The notes under the pieces: model-generated
The model's database searches: none
Told to the model about the DNA's origin: nothing
Seen by the model: only the letters and a program-made list of their open reading frames with translations
NCBI GenBank assembly: GCA_003497445.1
Contig: DNNX01000090.1
Coordinates: forward strand, 1-7,336
Direction: 5' to 3'
DNA from: Acholeplasmataceae bacterium
GTDB lineage: Bacteria > Bacillota_I > Bacilli_A > Acholeplasmatales > Acholeplasmataceae
DNA: 7,336 nt
Shown here: positions 1 through 6,667 of the stretch, in pieces
Layout: the number at the start of each line of letters is the position of its first letter
Numbering within the stretch: the first letter of the stretch is position 1
Made by a program: the position numbers and the translations under genes

Positions 1-224
1 ACCCTGTTTTATCTGGAAATGCGATTGAGCTTATAGAAAAATCTGTATTAAAAGAAGTGTTTGTTACGGACACCATCAAAGTTGATTTAAGTCAGTCAAC
101 AAAAATTAAACAAATTTCTATCGGTAAACTTTTAGGACGCTCCATTGTTCATATCGCTGGAGACTTACCAATCAGTCAACTATTTGACCGATTAGCACAA
201 AAGGTTAAGAAGGCCAATGACTAA
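1..224 (+). CDS. prs: Ribose-phosphate pyrophosphokinase (PRPP synthetase), C-terminal part
   Basis: This is the 3' end of a gene that begins before the window; reading starts at base 3 and gives 73 codons before TAA. The product makes PRPP from ribose 5-phosphate and ATP, the cytosolic precursor for purines, pyrimidines, His, Trp and NAD. The visible part matches the end of the second phosphoribosyltransferase-fold domain of class I enzymes: it opens with PVLSGNAIELIEKS, which in the family follows a TH pair, then VFVTDTIKV and KQISIGKLLGRSI. Bacillus-type enzymes end soon after the SxxxLF(D/S) segment seen here as PISQLFD. This protein runs on for about 11 mostly charged residues (RLAQKVKKAND), and that tail also encodes the pth ribosome binding site. 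The last 8 bases overlap pth, implying co-transcription and probable translational coupling. The catalytic N-terminal part is not visible, so the call rests on the C-terminal match and on gene order. Confidence 0.9.
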   Translation, partial: PVLSGNAIELIEKSVLKEVFVTDTIKVDLSQSTKIKQISIGKLLGRSIVHIAGDLPISQLFDRLAQKVKKAND

Positions 225-789
225 ACTTGTTGTTGGTTTAGGTAACCCAGGAAAAAAATACGAAAAAACCAGACATAATGCTGGTTTTATTGTTTTAAAC
301 CAATACATTAAACAACACAACATTACAATGCAGACAAAAGATAAGTTTTTAGGAGATATTGGTGTTTTTGGGACTCAAGACAACAAAACCATCTTTTTGA
401 AACCGAATACTTATATGAATTTATCAGGACAGTCCATCTTAAAAGCCATTCAGTATTATGACATAGAGATCAAAGATATTCTTGTATTTGTGGACGATAT
501 TTATTTAGATGTAGGAACCTTAAGACTAAGAGAAAAAGGTGGACACGGCGGACAAAATGGTTTAAAAAATATCATCTCACATCTGCAAACTCAGGACTTT
601 AAACGTGTACGTTTTGGTATTGGTGAAAATAAAAATATGCCACTAGATGCCTATGTATTATCTAATTTTTCTAAGACTGAAGAACCGACCGTTTTTGACA
701 CTGTTATTGATTGTATGGATATCATTGATCGATTCATACAAGAGGAACCCTTTGTCGATATCATGACAAGACACAATACAAAAAAATAA
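217..789 (+). CDS. pth: Peptidyl-tRNA hydrolase
   Basis: Full-length 190-residue bacterial Pth, the usual family size. It cleaves the ester bond of peptidyl-tRNAs dropped by ribosomes, freeing tRNA for reuse in the cytosol. Visible motifs are VGLGNPGKKYEKTRHNAGF near the N terminus with N10 and catalytic H20, KPNTYMNLSG at 62-71 with N68, VDD at 92-94 with catalytic D93, and KGGHGGQNGLKNII at 107-120 with N114. These sit at almost the same positions as in the E. coli enzyme, which supports the ATG at 217. An AAGAAGG ribosome binding site lies just upstream (207-213), within the prs tail. Two changes stand out: the usual His before N114 (GGHNG) is Gln113, and the usual DDLDL segment reads DDIYL, with Tyr at 96. 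The core catalytic residues are intact, so it should be active. The gene overlaps prs by 8 bases and shares one base with mfd (TAATG). Confidence 0.98.
   Translation: MTKLVVGLGNPGKKYEKTRHNAGFIVLNQYIKQHNITMQTKDKFLGDIGVFGTQDNKTIFLKPNTYMNLSGQSILKAIQYYDIEIKDILVFVDDIYLDVGTLRLREKGGHGGQNGLKNIISHLQTQDFKRVRFGIGENKNMPLDAYVLSNFSKTEEPTVFDTVIDCMDIIDRFIQEEPFVDIMTRHNTKK
695..725 (+). promoter_or_regulatory. Weak candidate internal promoter for mfd within pth
   Basis: A perfect TTGACA lies at 695-700, followed 19 bases later by TATCAT at 720-725, which matches TATAAT at five of six positions. The 19-base spacer is longer than the preferred 17. It lies inside pth about 64 bases before the mfd start and could provide pth-independent mfd transcription. 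In AT-rich DNA such matches arise by chance, so this is only a candidate. Confidence 0.22.
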
Positions 790-3700
790 TGACACTAAAC
801 CATATGGTAGTACATCAAGAACATATAGAAACAATCAAAACCCAGCGTCAGCAAACGCTGGTTTTTAAACATTCAACACACCCGTATAACATGTATTTGC
901 TTCATAAATTATACGAACAAACAAAGAAAACGGTTTTTATCGTCCTACCTAATTTGTATGAAGCCCAACAGTACTACGATCACATGCAAAAAATCGTGGA
1001 TTCAAACAGTATCTTATTTTATCCTGTTGATCAAACACTGACGTATTTAATGGCTTTAGGTAGTCCAGAATTTAAGACAGAACGATTGTTTACAACCTAT
1101 CAATTGCTTTCCGGTAAACCATTCATTGTCATTACAACATATCAAGGTTTAACACGCACAACCTTATCTGTAGATGATTATGAAAGCGCGAAAAAAACAC
1201 TCAATACCAACAAATCATATACAAGAAAAGATATCTTAAACTACTTAATTTATAACGGGTATCAAAATGTACACACTGTTGAAAAACCAGGTGATTTTTC
1301 AACAAGAGGAAGCATTATAGATTTTTACTCATTACAATATGCACACCCCGTAAGACTTGATTTTTTTGGGAAAACATTAGAAACAATTAAATTTTTTGAA
1401 CTTCATACACAGCGTTCTATTGTGAAATTAGACACCATTGATATTGTTCCTGTAAATGAACTTTTTTATACGGATCAAATGAAAGACTCACTTGTTTCAA
1501 AATTAGAAAAAGATTTAAATACAGAGAACTTATCAGAAAAAGAATCAAAAAAACTCACGCAAGATATTGAAAATATTCAAGATAGAAGACACCTTGAGCA
1601 ATTAGATTTGTATATTCATGCACTTTATCAAAAGCCTTCAAACATTCTAGAATTTAGTGAAGATCACTTTGTTGTGATGGTCGATGCACACAAAATGATG
1701 CTCAACGAAACACAAAAAGAGAGCGAGTTTCAAACATATAGCCATGCAATGGGTGGAAATTATTTTTTAAATATGCTAAAAGAAAGAAGTTTGGATGATA
1801 TTATGAATATCGCCCAATTAAAACTTTTCACACAACATGCAGAAGGTGATGGATTTTCGCTAAACATGGAGGCCATACCGCCATATCAACAAAACATACA
1901 ACTTCTTTTACATGACATCAAAACAACACCTAATATCAAAAAGATTGTCATTTCTATTCCCACACAAGCGTTAAAAGAAGTCTTTTTAGAACAAGCCAAA
2001 ACATTGCTGATTCAATATCCTGTCATTTTCACAGATGATTATATGATTGGATCATTTTATGATCGAAACAACCAAACGATGTATTTAGATGAAACATCGA
2101 TTTTCAATAAGCAAAAAACAATACGCTCCTCTTATCGATCTGTGATGAATCAAGCGACCAAAATACACCATTCTGATGATTTAACACTTGGAGATTATGT
2201 CGTGCATTATGATTATGGTATTGGACAGTATATTGGAATTAAAACAATGGAATTGGGATCTCAAAAAAGAGATTATTTACACTTGATTTATGCAAATGAA
2301 GAAGCTTTATATGTACCGATGGATCAAATGGATCGGGTACTAAAATACAGTCAAAAAGATACTGCAACACCAAAACTTTCAAAACTAGGCAGTAAAGTCT
2401 GGCAACAAACAAAAGCTTCTGTCAAACAAAAAATTAAAGATTTGAGTGATCGCCTTATTCAAATTTATGCCGAAAGAGAAACCGTAACAAGAAAAAGCTT
2501 TGATATCGTCAAGGATTTAGAAACAAGTTTTGCTTTAGATTTTCCATATGAACCTACGATCGATCAAGAAAAAGCAATTATAGAAACATTATATGATATG
2601 GAAGGCGACAAACCAATGGATCGTCTTATTTGTGGGGATGTTGGTTTTGGAAAAACAGAAGTGGCTTTAAGAGCTTCTTTTAGAGCGGTAACAAATGCAA
2701 AACAAGTCATTGTATTGGTTCCAACAACCGTTCTTGCAAGACAGCATTACCATACTTTTAAAGAGCGTTTTGAAAAATATGGTGCAACTGTTGGCATTTT
2801 AAGTAGATTTGTTTCTACTGAATACCAAAAAAAATACATCAATGATTTTCAAAAAGGGTTATTAGATGTTTTGGTTGGGACACATCGTGTCCTTTCAAAA
2901 GATATCATCCCTAAAGACTTAGGTTTACTTGTGGTTGATGAAGAACAACGCTTTGGTGTAGAACAAAAAGAAATTATTAGAGAAATTAAAAAGTCCGTAG
3001 ACACACTTACAATGTCTGCAACACCGATTCCTAGAACACTTCAAATGTCTTTAATGGGTCTTAAAGATATGTCTATGATTGAAACACCGCCCAAAAACAG
3101 ATATCCTGTTCAAACTTATTTAGTTGAAAGAAATGAAGCACTTGTAAAAGAGGCTATTGAAAGAGAAGTTGCCAGAGGAGGACAAATCTTTTACTTATTT
3201 AATCGTGTTGCAGGTATGACAGGAATGCTTCAAAAGTTAAAAAAACTTGTGCCTGAAGCAAGAATTGCATATGCGCATGGAAAACTCCATAGAGAAGAAC
3301 TGGAAGCAGTATTAACAAATTTTATTGAGCACGAATATGATGTGTTAATTTCTACAACCATTATTGAAACGGGTATTGATATTCCTAATACGAACACACT
3401 TATAATTCACGATGCAGATAAGCTTGGATTGTCTCAACTATATCAAATACGTGGTCGTGTTGGAAGAAGCGATCGTATTGCATATGCTTATTTATTTTAT
3501 GAACAATATTTAACGATTAACGATGAAGCAAGAAAAAGACTTCAAGCAATACAAGATTTTACAGCTTTAGGTAGCGGGTATAAAATTGCTTTGAGAGATC
3601 TTGCGATTCGTGGTGCAGGAGATATACTCGGTCAAGAACAATCTGGGTTTATCGATACGGTAGGATATGAGTTATATATGAAACTTGTTGAAGAAGCAAC

Positions 3701-4196
3701 CACAGGTAAAAAGGTGTTTGATGACATCGATCCTAAAGATAACGAAACGTATGCAGCAAGACACGTCGATCCTAATTATGCAAATTATGACACACTTAGA
3801 ATTGAAATTCACAAACGTATTGCAACCCTCCACACACTTGAAGATGTCAATCAATTAAAAGAAGAACTCATCGATCGTTTTGGTCCAATTGATATTGAAT
3901 TAAGACAGTATATGTATGAGAAACTCTTTAAGAAACTCAGTCATCAATTAAAAGTGATTCAAGTGTCTCAGACACCAAACGATATTAAATTTACGTTCCA
4001 CAAAGATATGTCAACTGTATATAACCACGCATCATTTTTAAAAACAGTGAAGGCATTTCACGCACCTTCAATACTTGATTTTGAAAGAGGACACATTGTC
4101 TTAAAAATGGAACACCAAAACAAAAATGAACACTGGTTATATCTAGCATCTCAACTCTTTGAAGCATTGTTACCATATACAAAGCATGTGTTATAA
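789..4196 (+). CDS. mfd: Transcription-repair coupling factor Mfd
   Basis: Full-length Mfd of 1135 residues, slightly shorter than the usual 1150-1180. This ATP-driven translocase pushes or removes RNA polymerase stalled at DNA lesions and recruits UvrA. Domains in order: a UvrB-like N-terminal region (about 1-330, with GDFSTRGSIIDFY at 168-180), a linking domain, the CarD/RID RNA-polymerase-binding domain (about 462-530, starting LGDYVVHYDYGIGQYIG), the RecG-like SF2 motor (about 580-970), and the C-terminal TRCF domain (about 995-1135, with HKRIATL and EELIDRFGP). Motor motifs are Walker A GDVGFGKTE at 616-624, DEEQ at 717-720, SATP at 743-746, TTIIETGIDIPN at 856-867, QIRGRVGRS at 886-894, and the translocation segment AIRGAGDILGQEQSG at 939-953. 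All key residues are present. The ATG overlaps the pth stop (TAATG) and has no clear ribosome binding site, so translation probably depends on coupling to pth. A second ATG at 804 is possible but no better supported. A terminator-like hairpin lies in codons 18-26. Confidence 0.98.
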   Translation: MTLNHMVVHQEHIETIKTQRQQTLVFKHSTHPYNMYLLHKLYEQTKKTVFIVLPNLYEAQQYYDHMQKIVDSNSILFYPVDQTLTYLMALGSPEFKTERLFTTYQLLSGKPFIVITTYQGLTRTTLSVDDYESAKKTLNTNKSYTRKDILNYLIYNGYQNVHTVEKPGDFSTRGSIIDFYSLQYAHPVRLDFFGKTLETIKFFELHTQRSIVKLDTIDIVPVNELFYTDQMKDSLVSKLEKDLNTENLSEKESKKLTQDIENIQDRRHLEQLDLYIHALYQKPSNILEFSEDHFVVMVDAHKMMLNETQKESEFQTYSHAMGGNYFLNMLKERSLDDIMNIAQLKLFTQHAEGDGFSLNMEAIPPYQQNIQLLLHDIKTTPNIKKIVISIPTQALKEVFLEQAKTLLIQYPVIFTDDYMIGSFYDRNNQTMYLDETSIFNKQKTIRSSYRSVMNQATKIHHSDDLTLGDYVVHYDYGIGQYIGIKTMELGSQKRDYLHLIYANEEALYVPMDQMDRVLKYSQKDTATPKLSKLGSKVWQQTKASVKQKIKDLSDRLIQIYAERETVTRKSFDIVKDLETSFALDFPYEPTIDQEKAIIETLYDMEGDKPMDRLICGDVGFGKTEVALRASFRAVTNAKQVIVLVPTTVLARQHYHTFKERFEKYGATVGILSRFVSTEYQKKYINDFQKGLLDVLVGTHRVLSKDIIPKDLGLLVVDEEQRFGVEQKEIIREIKKSVDTLTMSATPIPRTLQMSLMGLKDMSMIETPPKNRYPVQTYLVERNEALVKEAIEREVARGGQIFYLFNRVAGMTGMLQKLKKLVPEARIAYAHGKLHREELEAVLTNFIEHEYDVLISTTIIETGIDIPNTNTLIIHDADKLGLSQLYQIRGRVGRSDRIAYAYLFYEQYLTINDEARKRLQAIQDFTALGSGYKIALRDLAIRGAGDILGQEQSGFIDTVGYELYMKLVEEATTGKKVFDDIDPKDNETYAARHVDPNYANYDTLRIEIHKRIATLHTLEDVNQLKEELIDRFGPIDIELRQYMYEKLFKKLSHQLKVIQVSQTPNDIKFTFHKDMSTVYNHASFLKTVKAFHAPSILDFERGHIVLKMEHQNKNEHWLYLASQLFEALLPYTKHVL
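837..866 (+). terminator. Intrinsic-terminator-like hairpin inside the 5' end of mfd
   Basis: The perfect 7-bp stem CCAGCGT/ACGCTGG (842-848 with 855-861) closes a 6-base loop and is followed at once by five T residues (862-866). Four A residues at 837-840 can pair with four of those T residues across one C-T mismatch. This is the classic shape of a rho-independent terminator and is GC-rich for this DNA. It lies inside mfd at codons 18-26, where the UvrB-like domain has already begun, so it cannot simply be an intergenic terminator. It might act as an attenuator reducing transcription from pth into mfd. The structure is plain in the sequence; whether it terminates is inferred. Confidence 0.4.
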
Positions 4197-4197
4197 T
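4167..4197 (+). promoter_or_regulatory. Candidate promoter of the fhs-folD-ppa unit
   Basis: A consensus extended -10 element, TGTTATAAT, spans 4189-4197 and contains the mfd stop codon TAA. A partial -35 match, TTGTTA (4 of 6), lies at 4167-4172 with a 19-base spacer; extended -10 promoters tolerate weak -35 elements. Transcription would start near 4204, leaving a leader of about 14 bases that still includes the fhs ribosome binding site at 4207-4212. This would let the one-carbon genes be expressed independently of prs-pth-mfd. No terminator is visible before it, so read-through from mfd is also likely. Confidence 0.5.
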
Positions 4198-4207
4198 AAG
4201 CTTATTA
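4194..4207. repeat. 14-bp perfect palindrome at the mfd/fhs junction
   Basis: TAATAAGCTTATTA is a perfect inverted repeat centred between 4200 and 4201. It overlaps the mfd stop, the end of the -10 element and the likely transcription start, and ends at the first base of the fhs ribosome binding site. A repressor bound there would block the promoter, so an operator is conceivable. It is short and AT-rich, so chance is a fair alternative, and no matching family is recognised. Confidence 0.3.
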
Positions 4208-4212
4208 AGGGG
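4207..4212 (+). promoter_or_regulatory. Ribosome binding site of fhs
   Basis: AAGGGG lies 5 bases before the fhs ATG at 4218. It is one of the clearest Shine-Dalgarno sequences in the window, consistent with fhs starting its own translation unit after the 21-base gap behind mfd. It fixes the start at 4218. Confidence 0.8.
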
Positions 4213-4217
4213 AATCT

Positions 4218-5819
4218 ATGAAACCAATCGTTGATATTTATCAATCACTTAAACTTGATCCTAAGTTCTTTTTGCCCTTTGGTAAGTATAAAGCGAAAAT
4301 AGACTTAAAAGTATTAGAGACTTTAAAAGACAAAAAAGAAGGCAAGCTCATACTTGTTACAGCGATCAATCCAACACCTGCAGGTGAAGGAAAAACAACG
4401 ACATCTATCGGTCTTGCTCAAGGATTAAAATATATTGGAAAATCTCCTATTCTAGCACTTAGAGAACCATCTCTAGGACCTGTTTTTGGTTTAAAAGGTG
4501 GTGCGACAGGTGGTGGTGTATCCAGTGTCGTTCCCGAAGAAGATATTAACCTTCACTTTACGGGAGATTTACACGCAATTACAGCTGCAAATAATTTATT
4601 GTCTGCGCTTATTGATAACCATCTCTTTCAAGGTAATGAATTAGACATTCAAGAAGTAACATGGCCGCGTGTGATGGACATGAATGATAGAAACTTAAGA
4701 AAAATCCAAACCAAATTGAGAGAGGATCAATTTATTATTACAGCTGCATCAGAAGTGATGGCAGTTTTATCCTTATCTTCCGATATATTTGATTTAAAAA
4801 AACGATTAGATAACATTTTAATTGGGTATAATTCAACAAAACAACCCATCTATGTTTCTGATTTAGGCGCAAGCGATGCGATGGTCCTTCTTCTTAAAGA
4901 AGCAATGAATCCGAATTTAGTTCAAGCATTAGAAGGCGTACCAACACTTATGCATTGTGGACCATTTGCAAATATTGCACATGGATGTAATTCACTTGTA
5001 GCAACAAAACTTGGTTTGAAACTTGGAGACTATTTAGTGACAGAGGCTGGTTTTGGTGCAGATTTAGGTATGGAAAAGTTTTTACATCTTAAAATGCCAC
5101 ACTTAGATCATGATGTTGATGCGGTCGTTATCGTAGTAACACTTCGAGCGCTGAAGTTACACGGCAATGCAGAAAACCATTCAGAAGCAAATTTGTCTGC
5201 ACTTAAATATGGCATGAAAAACCTAGAGAAACACATAGAGAATATTCAGGCATTTAATCTTCCCTTTGTTATTTCTTTGAATCACTTTGATAACGATTCT
5301 GAAGAAGAAGTGGAATATGTCTTATCTTGGGCAAAAAACAAGGGTTACCATATTGCACTTTCAAAAGGATTTAAAGAAGGTGGAAAAGGCATGCAAGATC
5401 TTGCCAATATGGTGGTAAAAATTGCTGATCAACAGTCAAATTTTAAACCGTTATATCAGCCATCACAAGACATTCAAAAAAACATAGAAGCCATTGCAAC
5501 AAACATTTATGGCGCAAAAGATGTTACATTTTCAACTTCCGCATTAAAAGATATAGAAACCTATCAATCACTTGGTTGGCATTTACCAATATGTATGGCG
5601 AAAACACCATTATCTCTTTCGGGTGATGGATCGCTTAAAGGAAGACCAGAAGGATTTACGATTGAAATTACAAAAGTGCGTCCGTCCTTAGGTGCTGGAT
5701 TTTTAGTCGCGCAAACAAAAGGGATTATGGTCATGCCAGGATTAAATAAAACACCACGCGCACTAAGATTTAAACTTCAAAGCGACGGCGAAGTAAGAGA
5801 GGTTGACCATGATTCTTGA
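4218..5819 (+). CDS. fhs: Formate-tetrahydrofolate ligase (10-formyl-THF synthetase)
   Basis: The enzyme joins formate to THF using ATP, giving 10-formyl-THF, ADP and phosphate, and so feeds one-carbon units to purine synthesis and initiator-tRNA formylation. Visible motifs are GKYKAKI near the N terminus, the P-loop PTPAGEGKTT at 52-61, REPSLGP at 82-88 followed by a Gly-rich GGATGGG, a GPFANIAHGCNS block, TEAGFGADLG at 275-284, and a C-terminal GIMVMPGL. At 533 residues it is shorter than the usual 555-560. Compared from memory with the Moorella enzyme, it lacks about 10 residues at the N terminus and about 8 in a loop near 164-172. The segment usually reading SEVWAKGGEG is SKGFKEGGKG at 382-391, so the Trp reported to stack on the pterin is Phe385. 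Termini and core motifs are intact, so it looks functional. The last 11 bases overlap folD, the next enzyme of the pathway. Confidence 0.97.
   Translation: MKPIVDIYQSLKLDPKFFLPFGKYKAKIDLKVLETLKDKKEGKLILVTAINPTPAGEGKTTTSIGLAQGLKYIGKSPILALREPSLGPVFGLKGGATGGGVSSVVPEEDINLHFTGDLHAITAANNLLSALIDNHLFQGNELDIQEVTWPRVMDMNDRNLRKIQTKLREDQFIITAASEVMAVLSLSSDIFDLKKRLDNILIGYNSTKQPIYVSDLGASDAMVLLLKEAMNPNLVQALEGVPTLMHCGPFANIAHGCNSLVATKLGLKLGDYLVTEAGFGADLGMEKFLHLKMPHLDHDVDAVVIVVTLRALKLHGNAENHSEANLSALKYGMKNLEKHIENIQAFNLPFVISLNHFDNDSEEEVEYVLSWAKNKGYHIALSKGFKEGGKGMQDLANMVVKIADQQSNFKPLYQPSQDIQKNIEAIATNIYGAKDVTFSTSALKDIETYQSLGWHLPICMAKTPLSLSGDGSLKGRPEGFTIEITKVRPSLGAGFLVAQTKGIMVMPGLNKTPRALRFKLQSDGEVREVDHDS
5795..5802 (+). 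promoter_or_regulatory. Ribosome binding site that decides the folD start
   Basis: AAGAGAGG within the end of fhs lies 6 bases before the ATG at 5809. A longer reading frame begins at TTG 5803, but that codon touches the ribosome binding site with no spacing and would add only Met-Thr. The ATG at 5809 is therefore the better start. Confidence 0.75.
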
Positions 5820-6660
5820 CGGTAAAAATACTGCAAAATTACGCAACGACATATTAAAAAACAAGATTGCTGAGGATACCAAACAATATAGAGCGCCACA
5901 TCTTGCAATTATATTGGTAGGGTCTCATCCCGCAAGTTTATCATATATTAAGGGGAAACTTAGAGCAGCAGAATCAATTGGGATGAAAGCAACACTTCAT
6001 CATTATCAAGAGGATGTATCATCAGAGGAGATGTATCAAAAGATAAAGGCATTAAATCATGATCAAGATGTTGATGGTATGATCTTACAACTACCATTGC
6101 CAAAACATTTAGATGAAGAGATGCTTACAAGTACAATCGATGCATCTAAAGATGCCGATGGGTTCCATGTGTTAAATCAAGGACGCATGTATCAAGGAAA
6201 ACCCAATATTAAACCTGCAACACCTTATGGGATGATGCTTCTTTTAGAAGCTTATAACATTGATGTCAAAGGAAAACATGCTGTCATTGTTGGCAGAAGT
6301 AATATTGTTGGATTTCCAATTGCAAGACTTTTAATGGACATGGGTGCAACCATTACTGTATGCCATTCAAAAACCAAAGATTTAGCTTATCACACAAAAC
6401 AAGCAGATATTTTAGTGGTATCTGTAGGAAGAAAACATTTAATTGATGCATCTATGGTTAAAGAAGGTGTTGTTATATTAGATGTAGGGATTAACAAAGT
6501 GGATCAAAAACTTTATGGTGATGTGAATTACGATGATGTGTATGAGAAAGCAAAGGCAATCACGCCAGTTCCTGGTGGTGTTGGTCCAATGACCATCCAT
6601 GCGCTCCTTTTAAATACGTATCATTTGTATGAAAATCATGTTAAAATAATCCATAAGTGA
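5809..6660 (+). CDS. folD: Bifunctional methylene-THF dehydrogenase / methenyl-THF cyclohydrolase
   Basis: FolD interconverts 10-formyl-, 5,10-methenyl- and 5,10-methylene-THF with NADP (NAD in some homologues), linking the Fhs product to thymidylate and serine/glycine metabolism. The 283-residue length is normal. Family signatures from the chosen ATG: VGSHPASLSYIKGKLRAAE with Tyr46 and catalytic Lys50, DGMILQLPLP with Gln94, KDADGFH with Asp117, the Rossmann-fold motif GRSNIVGFP starting at 162, CHSKT, LDVGIN, and PVPGGVGPMTIHALLLNT near the C terminus. All expected catalytic positions are filled. The usual PCTPxG segment reads PATPYG, with Ala137 for Cys; that Cys is not part of the catalytic set. 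The gene overlaps fhs by 11 bases and is followed after 7 bases by ppa, so fhs-folD-ppa very probably share a transcript. The stop is TGA. Confidence 0.98.
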   Translation: MILDGKNTAKLRNDILKNKIAEDTKQYRAPHLAIILVGSHPASLSYIKGKLRAAESIGMKATLHHYQEDVSSEEMYQKIKALNHDQDVDGMILQLPLPKHLDEEMLTSTIDASKDADGFHVLNQGRMYQGKPNIKPATPYGMMLLLEAYNIDVKGKHAVIVGRSNIVGFPIARLLMDMGATITVCHSKTKDLAYHTKQADILVVSVGRKHLIDASMVKEGVVILDVGINKVDQKLYGDVNYDDVYEKAKAITPVPGGVGPMTIHALLLNTYHLYENHVKIIHK

Positions 6661-6662
6661 GG
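6659..6662 (+). promoter_or_regulatory. Ribosome binding site that decides the ppa start
   Basis: GAGG overlaps the folD stop codon and lies 5 bases before the ATG at 6668. The longer frame starts at GTG 6662, whose first base is the last G of this site, so it cannot be served by it. The ATG start also fits family numbering, with K30/E32 corresponding to E. coli K29/E31. Confidence 0.7.
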
Positions 6663-6667
6663 TGCAT

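Noticed and set aside
3672..3854. 60-codon open frame on the minus strand
   Set aside because: It lies wholly inside mfd, has no recognisable family features or ribosome binding site, and is Cys/Ile-rich as expected for the reverse complement of AT-rich coding DNA.
3991..4182. 63-codon open frame on the minus strand
   Set aside because: Antisense shadow of the mfd C-terminal domain, with no supporting signal.
4197..4217. THF riboswitch or other leader RNA before fhs
   Set aside because: Only 21 bases separate mfd and fhs, too few for any known folate riboswitch.
5803..5808. TTG start for folD
   Set aside because: It directly abuts the AAGAGAGG ribosome binding site with no spacing and adds only two non-conserved residues.
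6662..6667. GTG start for ppa
   Set aside because: Its first base is part of the GAGG ribosome binding site; the ATG at 6668 is properly spaced and fits family numbering.
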